From Candidatus Omnitrophota bacterium (lineage in GTDB: Bacteria; Omnitrophota; Gorgyraeia; 1-14-0-20-64-10), in assembly GCA_023248095.1 (NCBI GenBank), contig JAHFFF010000021.1, forward strand, positions 1-15,453: 15,453 nucleotides of DNA, written 5' to 3'. The position numbers were made by a program, and so were the translations under genes. Under the pieces are notes generated by a model. The model saw only the letters and a list, made by a program, of their open reading frames with translations. It searched no databases and was not told the DNA's origin. Every line of letters begins with the position of its first letter. Positions within the stretch are counted from its first letter, which is position 1. Positions 12,964 to 15,453 of the stretch are shown one piece after another.

Positions 12964-14379
12964 TTATTTACCTGCTCCGACTGCTTCGAGCCGTTGTGCT
13001 TCCTCTAATACCTCTTCGATGGAGCCTCGCATATAGAAGGCCTGCTCCGGGATATCGTCCAGCTTGCCCTCGACGATCATCTTGAATCCCTTGATCGTAT
13101 CGGCCAGCTTCACGTACTTGCCGGGCTGGCCGGTGAAGGCCTCCGCCACGAAGAAGGGCTGGGAGAGAAACCGCTGGATCTTGCGCGCGCGGGAGACGAT
13201 CAGCTTGTCCTCCTCGGACAGCTCGTCGATTCCCAGGATGGCGATGATGTCCCTCAGGTCTTTGTACCGCTGAAGGATTTTCTGCACCGAGCGGGCGATG
13301 GCGTAATGTTCTTCCCCCACGATTTTCGGGTCCAAAATGCGGGAGGTGGACTCCAGCGGGTCGACCGCCGGATAGATCCCGAGTTCCGCAATCTGCCGCG
13401 AGAGAACGGTGGTCGCGTCCAGGTGCGAGAAGGTCGTGGCGGGCGCCGGGTCGGTCAGGTCGTCCGCCGGCACGTAGACCGCCTGAACGGAGGTGATGGA
13501 ACCCCGCTTGGTGGAGGTGATCCGCTCCTGGAGCTGAGCCATCTCGCTGCCCAAGTTGGGCTGGTAACCGACGGCCGACGGCATCCGGCCCAGCAAGGTG
13601 GAAACCTCGGAGCCGGCCTGGGTGAAGCGGAAGATGTTGTCGATGAAGAGGAGGACGTCGCGGCCCTCTTCGTCCCGGAAGTACTCCGCCATGGTCAGGG
13701 CGGAAAGGGCCACCCGCAGGCGGGAGCCGGGCGGTTCGTTCATCTGCCCGAAGACGAGTGCCGTCTTCTTGACCACGCCGGATTCGTTGAGCTCCAGCCA
13801 CAGGTCGTTCCCCTCGCGGGTCCGCTCCCCGACGCCGGCGAAGACCGACACGCCGCCATGCTCGGTAGCAATGCTGCGGATCAGCTCCTGAAGGATGACC
13901 GTCTTGCCCACGCCAGCGCCGCCGAACATGCCGACCTTGCCTCCCTTGACGTACGGGGCCAAAAGGTCGATCACCTTGATGCCGGTCTCCAAGAGGGTGG
14001 TCACCGGCACCTGCTCCGTAAAGGAAGGGGGCGCCCGATGGATCGGCAAGCGCTTGTCCGGCTCCGCGACGGACCCCTTCTCATCGATGGGATCCCCCAG
14101 CAGGTTGAAGATCCTCCCCAGGGATTGAGGCCCGACGGGAACGGAGATCGGCTTGCCCAAATCCTTGGCCTTCATCCCCCGCACCAATCCCTCGGTGCTG
14201 CCCAGCGCTATGCAGCGGACCACGTTGTTGCCCACATGCTGAGCGACCTCCAGGGTCAGATGGATCTTCTTCGAGGAATCTTCGATAAGGACAGCATTGG
14301 TAATCTTGGGCAAGGCCTCGTTGGGGAATTGGATATCCACGCTCGGCCCAATGACTTGTACAACGGTACCTTCTGTCAT
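12964..14379 (-). CDS. atpD: F1Fo ATP synthase beta subunit
   Basis: The catalytic subunit of F1 has the expected length, 471 residues. It shows the N-terminal beta-barrel (GTVVQVIGPSVDIQF), P-loop GGAGVGKT at 153-160, the catalytic glutamate region VGERTREGNDL (Glu185/Arg186), Walker B DVLLFIDNIFRFTQAGSEVS, LLGRMPSAVGYQPNL, and the DELSEED motif in the C-terminal helical domain (GIDELSEEDKLIVSRARKIQ). All nucleotide-binding residues look intact, so it should make three catalytic sites at the alpha-beta interfaces. The ATG at 14379 is preceded by CGGAGAA about ten bases upstream. It sits between atpG (17-base gap) and atpC (24-base gap) in the standard alpha-gamma-beta-epsilon order. No promoter is visible; expression must come from upstream of atpA. 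Confidence 0.99.
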   Translation of the reverse strand: MTEGTVVQVIGPSVDIQFPNEALPKITNAVLIEDSSKKIHLTLEVAQHVGNNVVRCIALGSTEGLVRGMKAKDLGKPISVPVGPQSLGRIFNLLGDPIDEKGSVAEPDKRLPIHRAPPSFTEQVPVTTLLETGIKVIDLLAPYVKGGKVGMFGGAGVGKTVILQELIRSIATEHGGVSVFAGVGERTREGNDLWLELNESGVVKKTALVFGQMNEPPGSRLRVALSALTMAEYFRDEEGRDVLLFIDNIFRFTQAGSEVSTLLGRMPSAVGYQPNLGSEMAQLQERITSTKRGSITSVQAVYVPADDLTDPAPATTFSHLDATTVLSRQIAELGIYPAVDPLESTSRILDPKIVGEEHYAIARSVQKILQRYKDLRDIIAILGIDELSEEDKLIVSRARKIQRFLSQPFFVAEAFTGQPGKYVKLADTIKGFKMIVEGKLDDIPEQAFYMRGSIEEVLEEAQRLEAVGAGK

Positions 14380-14396
14380 GAATTCATTCTCCGATT

Positions 14397-15314
14397 TTAT
14401 TTAAGTGCTTCCGCCCCGCTGACCACCTCAAGGAGTTCCTTGGTGATGGCGGCTTGGCGGACCTTGTTGCGAACCAGGGTCAGCGTTTCGATCATCTCGT
14501 CGGCGTTCTCCGTGGCGTTCTTCATCGCCACCATCCGGGCGCTGTGCTCTGAGGTAAAGGCCTCCAACAGGATCCGCGCGAAGCGGGCCCGGACGAACTG
14601 CTCAAGAAGCTCCTCCAGAAAGTGGGGCAGGTCCGGTTCCACGATCACCTTCTCCGGAAACTCCTGCGCAGAAGCGCGTGGTGTCGCCTCCTCTAGCGAC
14701 AGCCGCTGCGCCTTCGGCCGCTCCACGGGCAACAACATCTCGATGGCCGGCCTCCACTGCAGGGCGGAGATGAAACGCATGTAGGCGATCGACCAGCTGG
14801 AGACTTCGCCGGTCAAGTATTTCTCCCGAAGCCATCGCAGCAGAGCCTGCGCCTGTTCCGGATCGTAGCGGCCGCCCCAGTGGACGATCTCTTTCGCTCG
14901 TTGCGTCCCCCTGCGGACCAGGATGCGGGTTCCCTTCTTTCCGATCGTGACCGCCACCATCGATGGGAACTCCATGTGGAATTTCTCCACCTGCGCCAGC
15001 ACCCGTTCGTTGTACGTGCCGCACAACCCGGTGTCGGAGGTGATGACGATCAAACCTGCTGGAGCTTCTACGTTCGCCCCGAGCTTGTCGAAGGGCGAAT
15101 GGTTGCCCGCTAGCAGCGGATGTTCCGTTTCCGGATGGTTGGCGAGAAAACGCTGCGTGATCTCCCCCAACGCATCGGCGTACGGCCGGAAGGCCATCAG
15201 CTCCTCTTGAGAACGGCGCAGTTTGGACCCCGCCACCATCTGCATAGCGCGGGTGATCTTCTGCGTGTTCTGGACCGACCGGATCCTCTGCCGGAGCGCC
15301 CTTAGATTCTGCAT
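14397..15314 (-). CDS. atpG: F1Fo ATP synthase gamma subunit
   Basis: The central rotor shaft of F1 has 305 residues, against ~285-290 in many bacteria. The N-terminal coiled-coil helix is classic (RQRIRSVQNTQKITRAMQMV, then GSKLRRSQEEL). The Rossmann-like middle domain has LIVITSDTGLCGTYNERVL. The C-terminal helix is RMVAMKNATENADEMIETLT with LVRNKVRQAAITKELLEVV. Extra length lies mainly in the middle: a Pro/Glu/Arg-rich stretch around VERPKAQRLSLEEATPRA, between the globular domain and the last helix. There is no regulatory chloroplast-type dithiol. It starts with an ATG three bases after the atpA stop (TAACTGATG), so translation is probably coupled to atpA. Confidence 0.98.
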   Translation of the reverse strand: MQNLRALRQRIRSVQNTQKITRAMQMVAGSKLRRSQEELMAFRPYADALGEITQRFLANHPETEHPLLAGNHSPFDKLGANVEAPAGLIVITSDTGLCGTYNERVLAQVEKFHMEFPSMVAVTIGKKGTRILVRRGTQRAKEIVHWGGRYDPEQAQALLRWLREKYLTGEVSSWSIAYMRFISALQWRPAIEMLLPVERPKAQRLSLEEATPRASAQEFPEKVIVEPDLPHFLEELLEQFVRARFARILLEAFTSEHSARMVAMKNATENADEMIETLTLVRNKVRQAAITKELLEVVSGAEALK

Positions 15315-15317
15315 CAG

Positions 15318-15453
15318 TTATTGATGAAGTGCCCCCGAGAGAAACGTTCTCTTGAATTTCTCGAGGGCCGACTTCAATTTCTCCTCGACCGTCAGGTCGA
15401 TCGCCTTCTTCGACTGGATCTCGTGCCGGATATCGGGGTAGCTCTTCTCGACG
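15318..15453 (-). CDS. atpA: F1Fo ATP synthase alpha subunit, C-terminal end only
   Basis: Only the last 45 codons are in the window; the gene continues past the right edge. Reading the minus strand gives YPDIRHEIQSKKAIDLTVEE, then KLKSALEKFKRTFLSGALHQ and TAA. This is the C-terminal helical bundle of alpha, with the usual ending 'F...TF'. The alpha subunit carries the non-catalytic nucleotide sites and contacts the delta subunit. Identity is supported by this tail and by atpG starting three bases after the stop, the standard alpha-gamma order. Confidence 0.93.
   Translation of the reverse strand, partial: VEKSYPDIRHEIQSKKAIDLTVEEKLKSALEKFKRTFLSGALHQ

Noticed and set aside
13306..14784. 492-codon open frame on the plus strand opposite atpD and atpG
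   Set aside because: It spans two certain ATP synthase genes in antisense, has low-complexity composition and matches nothing; it is a shadow of GC-rich codon use.

Overview
The window is GC-rich bacterial DNA, densely coding on both strands. It comes from a Gram-negative that uses the exosortase/PEP-CTERM sorting system, because three separate proteins end in a PEPSSLLLLGSGL-type tail. This tail style, with the compact operons and the ATP synthase arrangement, fits Nitrospirota or Methylomirabilota (NC10)-like bacteria. The sequence alone does not settle the phylum.

Plus strand, 2-2350: a surface/exopolysaccharide cluster. It holds the end of one PEP-CTERM protein, a second PEP-CTERM protein, a sugar-phosphate transferase with an unusual N-terminal extension, and a small Ser/Gly-rich protein that carries both a lipoprotein signal and a PEP-CTERM tail. 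The genes overlap by a few bases or abut. No exosortase is in view. Plus strand, 2417-4140: a six-segment membrane protein of unknown function, overlapped by a membrane-anchored TPR protein.

After the only AT-rich intergenic region (4141-4229, probable promoter), a five-gene operon runs from 4230 to 10078. It encodes a sigma-54 NtrC-type response regulator, a soluble PocR-like/GAF sensor, a soluble GAF histidine kinase, an ABC ATPase and an ABC-2-type permease. Three of the four junctions are ATGA overlaps. The likely logic is a cytoplasmic signal read by PocR/GAF domains, relayed through kinase and regulator, and linked to an ABC exporter.

Minus strand, 15453-10071: a converging operon. In transcription order it is atpA (3' end only), atpG, atpD, atpC, an ArsB/NhaD-type ion transporter, a Bcp-type peroxiredoxin and a class I glutamine amidotransferase-like protein. 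The epsilon subunit is only 87 residues and lacks the C-terminal helical domain. The transporter start overlaps or nearly abuts atpC, suggesting co-expression with ATP synthase. The two convergent operons overlap by 8 bp at their 3' ends, leaving no intergenic terminator.

No tRNA, rRNA, CRISPR array, insertion sequence or integrase was seen. Apart from the 89-base gap at 4141-4229, every gap between genes is under 70 bases.
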